Shown here piece after piece: positions 1 through 7,953 of a DNA stretch of 53,818 nucleotides. The stretch is taken from NCBI GenBank assembly GCA_049792815.1, contig JBARBG010000122.1, positions 1 to 53,818 of the forward strand, in the 5' to 3' direction. The notes under the pieces were generated by a model that saw only the letters and a program-made list of their open reading frames with translations, searched no databases and had not been told where the DNA came from. Source of the stretch: DAIDKA01 sp049792815 (lineage in GTDB: Bacteria; Pseudomonadota; Gammaproteobacteria; Steroidobacterales; Steroidobacteraceae). The first letter of the stretch is position 1, and each line of letters begins with the position of its first letter. The position numbers and the translations under genes were made by a program.

Positions 1-714
1 CTCGATCCTGTTGGTGCCGTGAATGCCATTGACCCATTCTTCCCGGTCATGGCGAACGACGCCGTGGTTGTAGCCGAGTTCGCTGAGTTTCTTGGAGCTC
101 TGTAACTGATCCGTGCTAACCGTTGAGCCGACCTGCACATCCGCGAAGATATGCGGCAACAAGGACTTTTTCTTGGCATCCGGCACGATGTGTCCCTTGA
201 ATGCGCCACCACGCTGTACGAGCCCCATAACCACGGTTTTTCCAGCGGCGCGCGGGGCGTGTTTGCCTTTGTGGCGACCGCCAACATAGGTCTCGTCGAT
301 TTCAACGTGGCCGCTCAGCTTTTCCGGCGTGGTCGCCTTATCCCTGGCGGCCATCAGCAGGCGCAATTGATGTCCAATGCGCCAAGCGCACTTGTAGGTA
401 ACACCTAGTTGACGCTCCAGTTCCTTCCCTGAGACCCCATTGCGAGTGGCGGTCATCAGATACATGGCGTGGAACCATTTAGTCAGGTTCGTTGGGGAGT
501 GCTCAAAGACCGTCCCGGCGCACGGATAAATGTGGCAGCCCTCTTTGCAGGCAAAGGCACGGCGACCCTCAATCCGGGTCAATTTTCCGACCACACCGCA
601 GTTCGGGCAGGCGTCCACATTCCCATAGCGCCTCTGGAGGATCGCCAGCAGGCAGGCCCCATCATCGGGGTACTGGGTCTGGAACTGAGCAAAGGTGTAT
701 TTGGGCTTGGCCAT
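1..714 (-). CDS. IS1595-family (ISXO2-like) transposase, 3' end cut by window edge
   Basis: DDE transposase that moves its own insertion sequence. The 238 codons visible stay open to the window edge. The N-terminus has a zinc ribbon (CPNC near residue 37, then further Cys residues near 58-68), followed by the helical segment FEHSPTNLTKWFHAMYLM. The catalytic core begins with IDETYVGG around residues 141-148, holding the first catalytic Asp. A second Asp follows in STDQL near residue 200. The end of the visible part, VNGIHGTNRIE, is the region where this family carries its third metal ligand. The ATG at 714 has a good AGGAG site 8 bases upstream. The downstream end and the distal inverted repeat lie outside the window, so I cannot tell whether the element is intact. 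Family assignment is firm. Confidence 0.92.
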   Translation of the reverse strand, partial: MAKPKYTFAQFQTQYPDDGACLLAILQRRYGNVDACPNCGVVGKLTRIEGRRAFACKEGCHIYPCAGTVFEHSPTNLTKWFHAMYLMTATRNGVSGKELERQLGVTYKCAWRIGHQLRLLMAARDKATTPEKLSGHVEIDETYVGGRHKGKHAPRAAGKTVVMGLVQRGGAFKGHIVPDAKKKSLLPHIFADVQVGSTVSTDQLQSSKKLSELGYNHGVVRHDREEWVNGIHGTNRIE

Positions 715-735
715 GGGGAAATCTCCTATGGCTGC

Positions 736-764
736 ATTCTCCCTAAGTTCTTACTTGCTGTCAA
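736..764 (-). promoter_or_regulatory. Predicted promoter of the IS transposase
   Basis: On the minus strand a perfect -35 TTGACA (759-764) is followed after 17 bases by GAGAAT (736-741), a 4/6 match to -10. The start codon lies about 22 bases downstream. Confidence 0.5.
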
Positions 765-838
765 GGGATAAAGGCCTGTTTTTTGACCATGGGTCCGGAG
801 TATGATTCGCGGGTTTTTCCTTCACGAGGAAGCCCGAC

Positions 839-2440
839 ATGAGCCGCAAGCCACCCAGCAGCGAAGAGACCCGCTCCCCAGGTTCCTTGAGCCGTCGCAG
901 TTTCATGGGTGCGGTGGCCGGTGCCGGCGCGGGTGCCGCGGTGGGCGTCGGCGGCCTGGTACTGCCGGCCAGTGCGCAGGCCGAGGTGCTCTTCCCCAAG
1001 GATCGCGTCGGCTTCGGCGGCGGCGGCAGTGCGATGGGCGCCGTCTACCGGTCCGAAAATGACCTGTACGACTGCGAAGTCGAAGGCACGCTGCCGAAGG
1101 ATCTGGACGGCACCTTCTTCCGCGTTGGGCCCGATCCGCAGTACCCGAAGCCCGATATCTACGCGCATGACATCCCGTTCGACGGCGAGGGCATGATCGG
1201 CGCCTTCCGCATCAAGGACGGCCACGTGGATTTCCGCAGCCGCTATGCGCGCACCCAGCGCTACAAGGCGCAGCATGCGGCGCGCCGCTCGCTGTTCGGC
1301 ATGTACCGCAATCCGACCACCGACGATCCGAGCGTCAAGGGCTTGAGCCGCGGCACCGCCAACACGCAGATCTTCTACCACCACAATCTGCTGCTGGCGA
1401 TGAAGGAGGACAGCCCGCCCGTGGCGCTCAATCCGCACACCCTTGAAACCATCGATGACTACTACACCTTCAATGGCGGCCTGAAGGGGCAGACCTTCAC
1501 CGCGCACCCCAAGATCGACCCGCACACCGGCGAGCTGGTCGCCTTCGGCTACGAGGCGAAGGGCCTGGCCACGGACGACATCTTCGTGTTTTCGGCCGAC
1601 CCGAAAGGCGCGGTGAACTGGTCGGCGTGGGTGAAAGTACCGTATGCCGGAATGATCCATGACTTCGGGGTGACGCAGAAGTACGTGATTTTCTACGTCA
1701 GCCCCATGGCCACGAACATGGACATCATCAAGAACGCCGGTCCGCACTTTGCCTGGGACTCCACGCTGCCGACGTGGCTGGGAATCATGCGCCGCGGCGG
1801 TGACGGCACCGATCTGCGCTGGTTCAAGGGCCCCGGCTACATGGCCACGCACACCATGGGCGCGTGGAACGAGGGCGAAAAGGTCTACTTCGACGTCGAT
1901 GGCGCGGATTCCAACCAGTTCCCCTTCTTCCCGCAGCTGCACGAGAAGTTTGATCCCGTGAAGGCCGCCGGCCGCGTCATGCGCTACAGCGTGAATCTTG
2001 CCAACCGCAAGCAAACTACTTACGAGATCGAGAACCTCTACGTCGGCGTCAGCGGAGCGCTGTCGCGCCAGGATGATCGCTACCACACGGTGCCCTACCG
2101 CTACGGCTTCCTGCTGAGCAGCGATCCAACCGTAGGCAGCCGCTGGGCCATGTTCGATCACATGACCCGCACGGCCAGATTCTTCTCACTGGGGCACGAG
2201 GCGAACCTGGCGGAGATGTGCTTCGTGCCGCGCCGCAAGGGCGCCCCGGAGGGCGACGGCTACCTGATTGGCGTGGCCTCACACCCGCGCGATGGCGGGC
2301 GTGCCGACCTGGTGCTGGTGGATACGCAGCATCTTGAAGACGGCCCGGTGGCGACCGTGAAGCTGCCGTACCGCATCGCCGGTCAGATCCATGGCTTCTG
2401 GGTGCCCGGGGATCAGCTGCCGGCGGGGAGCGCGACCTAG
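839..2440 (+). CDS. Tat-exported carotenoid oxygenase family protein (RPE65/lignostilbene dioxygenase-like)
   Basis: Non-haem iron dioxygenase that oxidatively cleaves a conjugated double bond in carotenoid-like or stilbene-like substrates. It is 533 aa long, normal for the family. The four expected iron-binding histidines are visible as H223 (TAHPK), H274 (MIHDF), H338 (ATHTM) and H518 (QIHGF), with family-like spacing. The blocks HDIPFDGEGM and FFRVGPDPQY are also typical. The N-terminus carries a twin-arginine signal (SRRSFMG) followed by an Ala/Gly-rich hydrophobic stretch ending near ASAQA, so the folded protein should be exported to the periplasm, whereas many family members are cytoplasmic. 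The ATG at 839 has GAGGA 9 bases upstream. It stands alone and overlaps the convergent GNAT gene by 4 bases. Substrate is unknown; the esterase-rich right half of the window makes a lignin-derived stilbene conceivable, but that is inference. Confidence 0.9.
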   Translation: MSRKPPSSEETRSPGSLSRRSFMGAVAGAGAGAAVGVGGLVLPASAQAEVLFPKDRVGFGGGGSAMGAVYRSENDLYDCEVEGTLPKDLDGTFFRVGPDPQYPKPDIYAHDIPFDGEGMIGAFRIKDGHVDFRSRYARTQRYKAQHAARRSLFGMYRNPTTDDPSVKGLSRGTANTQIFYHHNLLLAMKEDSPPVALNPHTLETIDDYYTFNGGLKGQTFTAHPKIDPHTGELVAFGYEAKGLATDDIFVFSADPKGAVNWSAWVKVPYAGMIHDFGVTQKYVIFYVSPMATNMDIIKNAGPHFAWDSTLPTWLGIMRRGGDGTDLRWFKGPGYMATHTMGAWNEGEKVYFDVDGADSNQFPFFPQLHEKFDPVKAAGRVMRYSVNLANRKQTTYEIENLYVGVSGALSRQDDRYHTVPYRYGFLLSSDPTVGSRWAMFDHMTRTARFFSLGHEANLAEMCFVPRRKGAPEGDGYLIGVASHPRDGGRADLVLVDTQHLEDGPVATVKLPYRIAGQIHGFWVPGDQLPAGSAT

Positions 2441-2964
2441 GACCCGGCAACCCGTTCGACGGTGATCGACGGTTTGTCCTTGCCCTCGGCGAGGCACTCC
2501 CGATTCGAGAAGCCGACGTGCCTGAAGCCGAGTTTTGCCAGGACTCGGCCTGAAGCGGGGTTGTCGGCGTGATAGCCCGAGGTGAGTCTGGGGTATCCGA
2601 TCTCTTCAATCCCCAGGCGCACAATGGCCTGGCCGGCTTCGGTAGCAAGGCCCTGGCCCCAGTGCGAACGCGCTATGTAGTAGCCCAGCTCGGCGCTTTC
2701 GCCGTCGCGGTGCGGGGCCATGCCGATGGCGCCGGCAAGCTCGTTAGTCTCTCGCAGGACGATGGCCCAGGTCGGCTCGTTCACCACGATCTGCTCGAGA
2801 AAGAAACGAAAGTCCGCGTAACCGTAGGGATGGGGGACACGACTCAGTCGTCGCGCGACCTCCCAATCACCGACAATCGCAATGATCGCCTCGGCGTCGG
2901 TCGCGATCGGCGGCCGCAGGTGCAGCCGCGCGGTGAACAAGTGTTCGCCGTCGCCGACACTCAC
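2437..2964 (-). CDS. GNAT family N-acetyltransferase (RimJ/RimL type)
   Basis: Acetyl-CoA-dependent N-acetyltransferase, cytoplasmic. The fold is recognisable from the N-terminal strand ARLHLRPP, the central ELGYYIARSHWGQGLATEA block (the acetyl-CoA pyrophosphate loop is the R/Q-x-x-G-x-G/A part) and the C-terminal NPASGRVLAKLGF. The frame stays open to 3039, but that extension lies inside the upstream permease gene and looks non-homologous, so I chose the GTG at 2964, 5 bases after the permease stop. It is the last gene of the YtrA-regulated ABC operon. Its substrate may be the exported compound, making it a resistance-type enzyme, but that is only context-based. Confidence 0.8.
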   Translation of the reverse strand: MSVGDGEHLFTARLHLRPPIATDAEAIIAIVGDWEVARRLSRVPHPYGYADFRFFLEQIVVNEPTWAIVLRETNELAGAIGMAPHRDGESAELGYYIARSHWGQGLATEAGQAIVRLGIEEIGYPRLTSGYHADNPASGRVLAKLGFRHVGFSNRECLAEGKDKPSITVERVAGS

Positions 2965-2968
2965 ACAC

Positions 2969-3772
2969 TCACCCGGTCCGCGCCAGACGCCGTAACGCCA
3001 AGCCGCCGAACAGTACGGAGATGCCCACCAGAACCGCACTCGTCAAGAGGGGGCTCACCGGCACCTTCATGCCGCCCGCCGCGATGGCCGTCATGTTCAG
3101 GTGAAAAACAGGCCAGATGACGGACCACGCCTGCATGGCCTTGGGCAGCGGGAAAAACATTCCCGACAGCCACAGGCCGGGCAGATAGATGAGATTCGCA
3201 TAGGCGGGCGAGGCACTGCCGCTCGCGAAGGCGCCGATGAAAAGCCCGATGGCGCAGAACGGAATGGCGCCGAGGATCAACACGGTGTCCATGGCGAGCA
3301 GCGCGCCCGGCGCCAAGGTCAGTTTGCCGGCCGCGAGCGCGGCGATGGTCACGAGGCCAACGGAGATTGCCGCGAAGGCCAGCGCCATGAGTATCTTCGC
3401 CAACAGGTAGGAGCCGGTCGGCAGCGGCAGCGCCCGCTTGAGCTTGAGCAGGTTGGCATCGCGCTCCAGCGCCAGGCCGCATCCGACCCCGAAGATCGCA
3501 GGTCCCATGACGGCCATGCAGCACCAGGCCGAAAACGAATAGTTCATGTATTCCGGGTGGGCCGCGATCTCCTTGGAGCCACTGGTCATCACGACGCCGA
3601 AGAACAGATACAACGGCACTGGCAGCAGCAGAAAGGGGAACGCGAACGCCGGGGCACGCAATGCCTGGATGAACTGCGACCGCGATTCGCTCAGGTACGC
3701 GCGCAACAGGCGGCGCAGCGGCATCAGCGGTTCGGCCGCTGCAACCGGCAGGGTGGTGACTAACGTGTTCAT
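2969..3772 (-). CDS. ABC-2 type transporter permease
   Basis: Integral membrane subunit of an ABC exporter, 267 aa with about six hydrophobic segments: residues ~43-63, 80-105, 120-145, 158-180, 190-215 and 235-262. The polar N-terminus (about 40 aa) is followed by a long loop containing MTSGSKEIAAHPEYMNYS, and LPTGSYLLAKILMAL is typical of ABC-2 permeases. It starts 9 bases after the stop of the acyltransferase-ATPase fusion gene, whose C-terminal ATPase is its likely partner. RBS is AGGAG-like just upstream of the ATG. Confidence 0.85.
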   Translation of the reverse strand: MNTLVTTLPVAAAEPLMPLRRLLRAYLSESRSQFIQALRAPAFAFPFLLLPVPLYLFFGVVMTSGSKEIAAHPEYMNYSFSAWCCMAVMGPAIFGVGCGLALERDANLLKLKRALPLPTGSYLLAKILMALAFAAISVGLVTIAALAAGKLTLAPGALLAMDTVLILGAIPFCAIGLFIGAFASGSASPAYANLIYLPGLWLSGMFFPLPKAMQAWSVIWPVFHLNMTAIAAGGMKVPVSPLLTSAVLVGISVLFGGLALRRLARTG

Positions 3773-3780
3773 AATCTCTC

Positions 3781-5916
3781 CTAGGCCGCTTGTTTGGTGA
3801 GTTCGGTGAAGGCATCCGCGAGGTCCGCCTGACGCACTTCGAGCTGGTGCACATTCGCATCGGAGGCGAGCAGGCGGCGCACCACGGACTCGGCATCGAC
3901 GGCCGTGATGACGAGCTTGTGCGCCTCCTGGACAGCTTCGATCACGCCCGGCCAGAGCCGAACATCCTCAGGCGTGAGCGTGCCGACACAACTGATGTGG
4001 GTGCGGCTGACGACGGAGCGAATCTCCGCGACGCTGCCCGAGGCGATCACCCGGCCCTTGGCGAGTACCACGACGCGATCGGCCAACGCCTCGGCTTCCT
4101 CCAGGTAATGCGTCGTGAGCACCACCGAACAGCCGCCGGCGATCAGCTGCCGGATCGCGCGCCACATGTGTGCGCGCGCCTGCACGTCGAGGCCAACGGT
4201 CGGCTCATCGAGGAACAGAAGCTTGGGCCGTCCCACGACCGCCATCGCAAACTGTGCCTGGCGTTTCTGACCGGCCGACAACTTCATGTAACGCTGGGCG
4301 GCGAGAGAGGTCGTCCCGGTCAGCTCGAGGGTCTCCTGAACACCCAGCGGCCGCGGGTAGTAGCTTGCGGCCAGCTCCACGAGTTCGCGCACGCTCAACA
4401 AGGGCTCGAGGGCGACCTCCTGCATCATCACCCCGATCTCGCGGCGACTGTCGACCTCGAGCGGCGAGCGTCCCATCAGGCTCACCTGCCCGGCGTCGGC
4501 CTGCAGCAGGCCCAGCCACAATGAGATCGCCGTGGACTTGCCGGCGCCGTTGGGCCCCAGCAGGGCCAGCAGCTCGCCCCGGCGCACCTCGATCGCGACG
4601 CCATCGAGCGCCGGGCTCTTGCCGTAGGACTTGCGAGCGCCGATGAGCTGCGCGAGCGGCTGAGCGTCGAAGGTCGCCGGCGCAGTCTCCCGGGCGGGGA
4701 CGACCGCTGCTCGATCCTGCACGGCCGCGCGCTTGGCCCGCGGATATTTGCGTCCATTCAGGATCTCGCCGATCCAGGTCGGCCGCACCAGATAGTGGTA
4801 GCTCGCGAGCAGCACCGTCATCGTGATCGCCAGGATCAGGGGGAACTTGATGGCCCAGTGCCAAGGCACCTTCGCGAACGCCGCGGCCAGGAAAAACACC
4901 AGCGGCATGTGCGCGAGATACAGCCAGTACGAGGAGTCCGCCAGGTAGCGGCGCACCGCACTCTCGCCGTCGCAGAAGCGCAGCGCGGCGCCGATGATGC
5001 CGAAGCTCCAGTACCAGGCCGACAGCAGATAACAGGCGGCATAGATCGGGGTTGAAGAACTGAGCAGGTGCCCAAACCACGGCGCCGTGGTGCCGAGCTT
5101 GATGCCGGGCACGGTCTGGCAGGCAATGCTCAGTGCGAGACCGATTGCGAGCTGCACGAGCCACCGCTTACGCAGCTCAGTGAGCAGATCGAGCTGGCGA
5201 TGCAGCAGCCAGCCGACCACGAACGCCGTGCCGAACCCCACCAGCGCCGGTACTTGCGGGATCAGGCTGCTGTCGGGCGTGGGAATGCCACCGAGGAAGG
5301 CGATCCGCTGGTCGAAGCCGAGCACCGCAAATATTGGCGCGGCGAAAACCACGGGTGCGGCATAGCTGCTCAACAGTGCGCGCGCGCCGCGGTCCAGCAC
5401 CCGGCCCAGGCGGTCGGCTGCATCAATCTTGAGGGAGACGCCGCGAACCACGAGCAACCCGAGGTAGAAGATGCACAGGTAGTACAGGAACCATAGATGC
5501 ACCAGCGGGAAGGCGCCCGCCGGTGTCGCGGCGGGAGCGGGATGTGCAACCGCAGCCGCCATTGCCGGAGCCGCAGTGCGCGTGACCCCCCAGATCAGTG
5601 CCGCGAGGGTGAGCGGTGCCAGAATGATCCAGCCCACCAGCAGCGGTGCCAGAATCCGCTTGGCGCGATCGGCGATGAAGCCGCGGGTGCCGCGACGCGC
5701 GATCACGAGCCGCGCGAACAGCCCCGCGACGATGAAGAAGGTCGTCATGCGCCAGGTGTGGATCAGGAAGAACACGACGTTGAGCGCGGCGCTCTGCGAG
5801 ACATCGTGTGCCGGGATGGGCAGGAAGAACGACATCGTGGCGTGCAACACGATCCCCGAGAGGAGCGCGAAGGCGCGAACGGCGTCGAGTGCGTGCAGGC
5901 GTTCTTGGGTGGACAT
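3781..5916 (-). CDS. Fusion protein: acyltransferase-3 membrane domain + ABC transporter ATPase
   Basis: A single 711-aa reading frame joins two domains normally encoded separately. Residues ~1-385 form an acyltransferase-3/OpgC-like membrane domain with about ten hydrophobic helices; it begins RLHALDAVRAFALL and includes LIHTWRMTTFFIVAGLF. This family transfers acyl groups to sugars or lipids at the inner membrane. After a ~40-residue linker an ABC ATPase follows, with Walker A GPNGAGKST at 454-462, signature LSAGQ, Walker B LLFLDEP and H-loop TTH. The ATPase C-terminus resembles drug or bacteriocin export ATPases. I chose the ATG at 5916 because AAGGAAG lies just upstream; an earlier in-frame start at 5934 overlaps the preceding gene. 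There is no sign of a frameshift at the join. Its permease partner is probably the next gene (2969-3772). Confidence 0.88.
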   Translation of the reverse strand: MSTQERLHALDAVRAFALLSGIVLHATMSFFLPIPAHDVSQSAALNVVFFLIHTWRMTTFFIVAGLFARLVIARRGTRGFIADRAKRILAPLLVGWIILAPLTLAALIWGVTRTAAPAMAAAVAHPAPAATPAGAFPLVHLWFLYYLCIFYLGLLVVRGVSLKIDAADRLGRVLDRGARALLSSYAAPVVFAAPIFAVLGFDQRIAFLGGIPTPDSSLIPQVPALVGFGTAFVVGWLLHRQLDLLTELRKRWLVQLAIGLALSIACQTVPGIKLGTTAPWFGHLLSSSTPIYAACYLLSAWYWSFGIIGAALRFCDGESAVRRYLADSSYWLYLAHMPLVFFLAAAFAKVPWHWAIKFPLILAITMTVLLASYHYLVRPTWIGEILNGRKYPRAKRAAVQDRAAVVPARETAPATFDAQPLAQLIGARKSYGKSPALDGVAIEVRRGELLALLGPNGAGKSTAISLWLGLLQADAGQVSLMGRSPLEVDSRREIGVMMQEVALEPLLSVRELVELAASYYPRPLGVQETLELTGTTSLAAQRYMKLSAGQKRQAQFAMAVVGRPKLLFLDEPTVGLDVQARAHMWRAIRQLIAGGCSVVLTTHYLEEAEALADRVVVLAKGRVIASGSVAEIRSVVSRTHISCVGTLTPEDVRLWPGVIEAVQEAHKLVITAVDAESVVRRLLASDANVHQLEVRQADLADAFTELTKQAA

Positions 5917-5926
5917 GATGGCTTCC

Positions 5927-6601
5927 TTACACAAAGTCTTTCTTGCGAAGAATGACTACCAGCGCTGCCGCGAGGGCCAGCAGGCTTCCCAGAATCTCAA
6001 CGGTGAGCGAGGCGAGGATCTCCGGAGACCACACGATCACCGACCCTTTCGCGGCATTCGCCACTGACGGGCGACTCAGGAGCCACGAAATAAGAAAGCT
6101 GAGCAGAATATTGCCGGCGATCATCACCAACGTGTTCCAGAGCACCGAATCCCCGCTAAGCGCGACGCTCAGGAAGATGCAGAAGTACAGGCACGCATAC
6201 ATCATCACGGCGAGGGTCAGCGGAATGAGGCCGTGTGGCACCCCCGCATGGGCCAGCACCAGCACGGCGGCGCCACCCAGCAGGCAGAACGGGATCAGGA
6301 ACGCGAGCAGGCATGAAACCAGCTTGGCCACCGCATACTGGGTGGTGGAGATCGGCAGGCTCAGCACGAACAGCATCACCTTGTCTTTCTTCTCCTGAGC
6401 AACTGTGGCACCGATGAGGAAAACATTGAGCAGGATCAGGACGCAGATGAAGGACACACTGCCGACGTAGAAGGTGATCGGGCCACCGCCGAACAACGCA
6501 AGCGCGAGCATCGCGAATCCGAGCAGGAGCGCGCCTCCGAGCAGCGGCCACTGCAGGTAGAAGTCTTTCAGTACCAGGCGCGTGATTACGGATCGGCTCA
6601 T
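5927..6601 (-). CDS. ABC-2 family transporter permease
   Basis: Small integral membrane subunit, 224 aa with six predicted helices (residues ~20-40, 46-66, 92-120, 125-150, 157-178, 195-217) and the cytoplasmic loop TVAQEKKDKVMLFVLSLPIS. This charged loop followed by SLP is common in small ABC-2 permeases (ABC2_membrane_5-like). It overlaps the upstream ATPase gene by 4 bases (ATGA), so the two are translationally coupled and very likely form one transporter. Confidence 0.82.
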   Translation of the reverse strand: MSRSVITRLVLKDFYLQWPLLGGALLLGFAMLALALFGGGPITFYVGSVSFICVLILLNVFLIGATVAQEKKDKVMLFVLSLPISTTQYAVAKLVSCLLAFLIPFCLLGGAAVLVLAHAGVPHGLIPLTLAVMMYACLYFCIFLSVALSGDSVLWNTLVMIAGNILLSFLISWLLSRPSVANAAKGSVIVWSPEILASLTVEILGSLLALAAALVVILRKKDFV

Positions 6602-7494
6602 GATGCGCGCTCCTTGCGGCTCGCCATGACGTTGGCGACGAAGATCTCCTCGAGGGTCATGCGTTGCATCTCGTGGACCGTGGCGCCGGCGTTCACGTAC
6701 GCGCGCACGAACTCCTCGGAGTGTGCATTGGTCGTCACGGTCGCGAGGTGGCCGCTGACTTCAAGGTCGACGACGCCGGGCAGGGTGGGCAGGCGGACGC
6801 CGCCGGGCACCTCGAGCTTCAGCCGCCGCCAGCGCTCGAGGAAGGTCTCCTTGTCGGAGGAATCGATAATGCGGCCGCGGTCGATGAAGGTGATCTGATC
6901 GGAGATCTGCTCGACGTCCTGGGTGTTGTGCGAGGAAAAGAGGATGGCGCGGCGCTCATCACGCAGCACGTCCATCAGTTCGATGAGCATCTCGTGGCGC
7001 GCGACCGGGTCGAACCCGGTGGTGGGTTCATCCAGCAGCAGCAGCCGCGGCCGCCGCGCGAGCATCAGCAGCAGGGTCGCCTTGGCGCGTTCCCCATGGG
7101 AGAGGTGCCGGATCTGCTGCTCGGTGCGCAGATTGAAGCGCTTGAGCAGGGTCTGTGCGTACGGCGCGTCCCAGCTGGGATAGATGGAGGCGACAAACTT
7201 CATGTGCCAGCCGAGAGTTCCGAAGCCGTACAGGCGCATGTCTTCGGAGACGTAGCCGACCTGCCACTTGGCGGCCACCTGCTCTTCCGGCATGGCGTGG
7301 CCGAGCACTCGCACTTCGCCGCGATCCTGGTGTATCAGCGACATCAGGATCCGGATGAGCGTCGACTTGCCGGCGCCATTGGGGCCAACGAGGCCCATGA
7401 TCTGTCCGCAGGGCAGCGTCAGGCTCACATCGTTGAGCGCGAAGAAGCGATACGCCTTGGAGACACCTTCGACTTCGATTGCAAGATCGGTCAT
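6598..7494 (-). CDS. ABC transporter ATP-binding protein (YtrB/CcmA type)
   Basis: Energises export together with the permease encoded next to it. The 298-aa protein has Walker A GPNGAGKSTL near residues 36-45, signature LSHGERAK, Walker B LLLLDEP, and the H-loop SSHNTQDVE. The C-terminal ~80 residues form the extra domain found in this subfamily. The start overlaps the regulator's stop by 4 bases. This YtrA regulator-ATPase-permease order is a known arrangement for cell-envelope-stress and antibiotic-responsive exporters. Confidence 0.9.
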   Translation of the reverse strand: MTDLAIEVEGVSKAYRFFALNDVSLTLPCGQIMGLVGPNGAGKSTLIRILMSLIHQDRGEVRVLGHAMPEEQVAAKWQVGYVSEDMRLYGFGTLGWHMKFVASIYPSWDAPYAQTLLKRFNLRTEQQIRHLSHGERAKATLLLMLARRPRLLLLDEPTTGFDPVARHEMLIELMDVLRDERRAILFSSHNTQDVEQISDQITFIDRGRIIDSSDKETFLERWRRLKLEVPGGVRLPTLPGVVDLEVSGHLATVTTNAHSEEFVRAYVNAGATVHEMQRMTLEEIFVANVMASRKERAS

Positions 7495-7880
7495 GACTGC
7501 TCTTCGCCCTCCGCCAACTGCCGGCGCATCCGCTCCATCAGTTCCTCGGGCGTGAGCGCCAGTTCGCGCCCGATTTGCGCCGCCGCGGCGAGGTGCTGGT
7601 CGAGCTCCTCGCGGCGCAGCTGGCTGCCCAAGTCCACGTTCTCCGCCACGAACGAGGCTTTGCCCTGCCGCGTGACGATCACGCCTTCTCGTTCGAGCTC
7701 CAGATAGGCCCGTTTCACCGTGATCACGCTCACCTGGGTGGCGACCGCGAGCGCTCGGATCGACGGCAGCTCATCCCCGGGCTTCCAGTCCCCGATGGCA
7801 ATCCGATGGCGGATCTGCTCGATGATCTGCAGATACATGGGCCGCCGGTCGGCCTGGGAGATGGAGATGTAGCTGTGCAT
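7491..7880 (-). CDS. GntR family transcriptional regulator, YtrA subfamily
   Basis: Short GntR repressor of about 129 aa. The winged helix-turn-helix occupies residues ~10-80 (PMYLQIIEQIRHRI, LPSIRALA, VSVITVKRAYLELEREGVI), and the short C-terminal helical tail lacks a large ligand domain, as is usual for YtrA. It leads the export operon. I chose the ATG at 7880: a GTG at 7892 is in frame, but the predicted -10 box at 7893-7898 would start transcription downstream of it. No Shine-Dalgarno is visible, and the transcript would be almost leaderless. An inverted repeat covers the start, suggesting that the protein represses its own operon. Confidence 0.88.
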   Translation of the reverse strand: MHSYISISQADRRPMYLQIIEQIRHRIAIGDWKPGDELPSIRALAVATQVSVITVKRAYLELEREGVIVTRQGKASFVAENVDLGSQLRREELDQHLAAAAQIGRELALTPEELMERMRRQLAEGEEQS

Positions 7881-7894
7881 ATGAGTATGCACAG
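7873..7894 (-). promoter_or_regulatory. Inverted-repeat operator, probable YtrA-type autoregulatory site
   Basis: Perfect 8-base arms CTGTGCAT and ATGCACAG separated by six bases. The site overlaps the last bases of the -10 box, the predicted transcription start and the regulator's ATG, where binding would block the whole operon. Confidence 0.6.
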
Positions 7895-7920
7895 TATATA
7901 CAGAAATATCAGTTACGCAA
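7893..7920 (-). promoter_or_regulatory. Predicted promoter of the YtrA-ABC operon
   Basis: On the minus strand TTGCGT (7915-7920) and TATACT (7893-7898) are separated by 16 bases. TATACT is a strong -10. The regulator start codon lies about 12 bases further on. Confidence 0.55.
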
Positions 7921-7953
7921 GAGCTGGGGTAGCTCAGTCACAACCAATTGTAT

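Larger units (their letters stand above)
1..770 (-). mobile_element. Partial IS1595-type insertion sequence
   Basis: The transposase gene and its promoter mark one end of an insertion sequence. The exact terminal inverted repeat cannot be defined because the other end is missing. The outer boundary near 770 is an estimate, placed just beyond the promoter and before the carotenoid oxygenase leader. Confidence 0.6.

Noticed and set aside
761..2161. 466-codon open frame on the minus strand opposite the carotenoid oxygenase
   Set aside because: Mirror frame of a high-GC gene; composition rich in Arg, Val, Ala and His, no domain, and the plus-strand gene has clear motifs and four iron ligands.
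6664..7707. 347-codon open frame on the plus strand opposite the YtrB-like ATPase and regulator
   Set aside because: Antisense shadow. The minus-strand genes carry Walker and HTH motifs; this frame has no recognisable domain.
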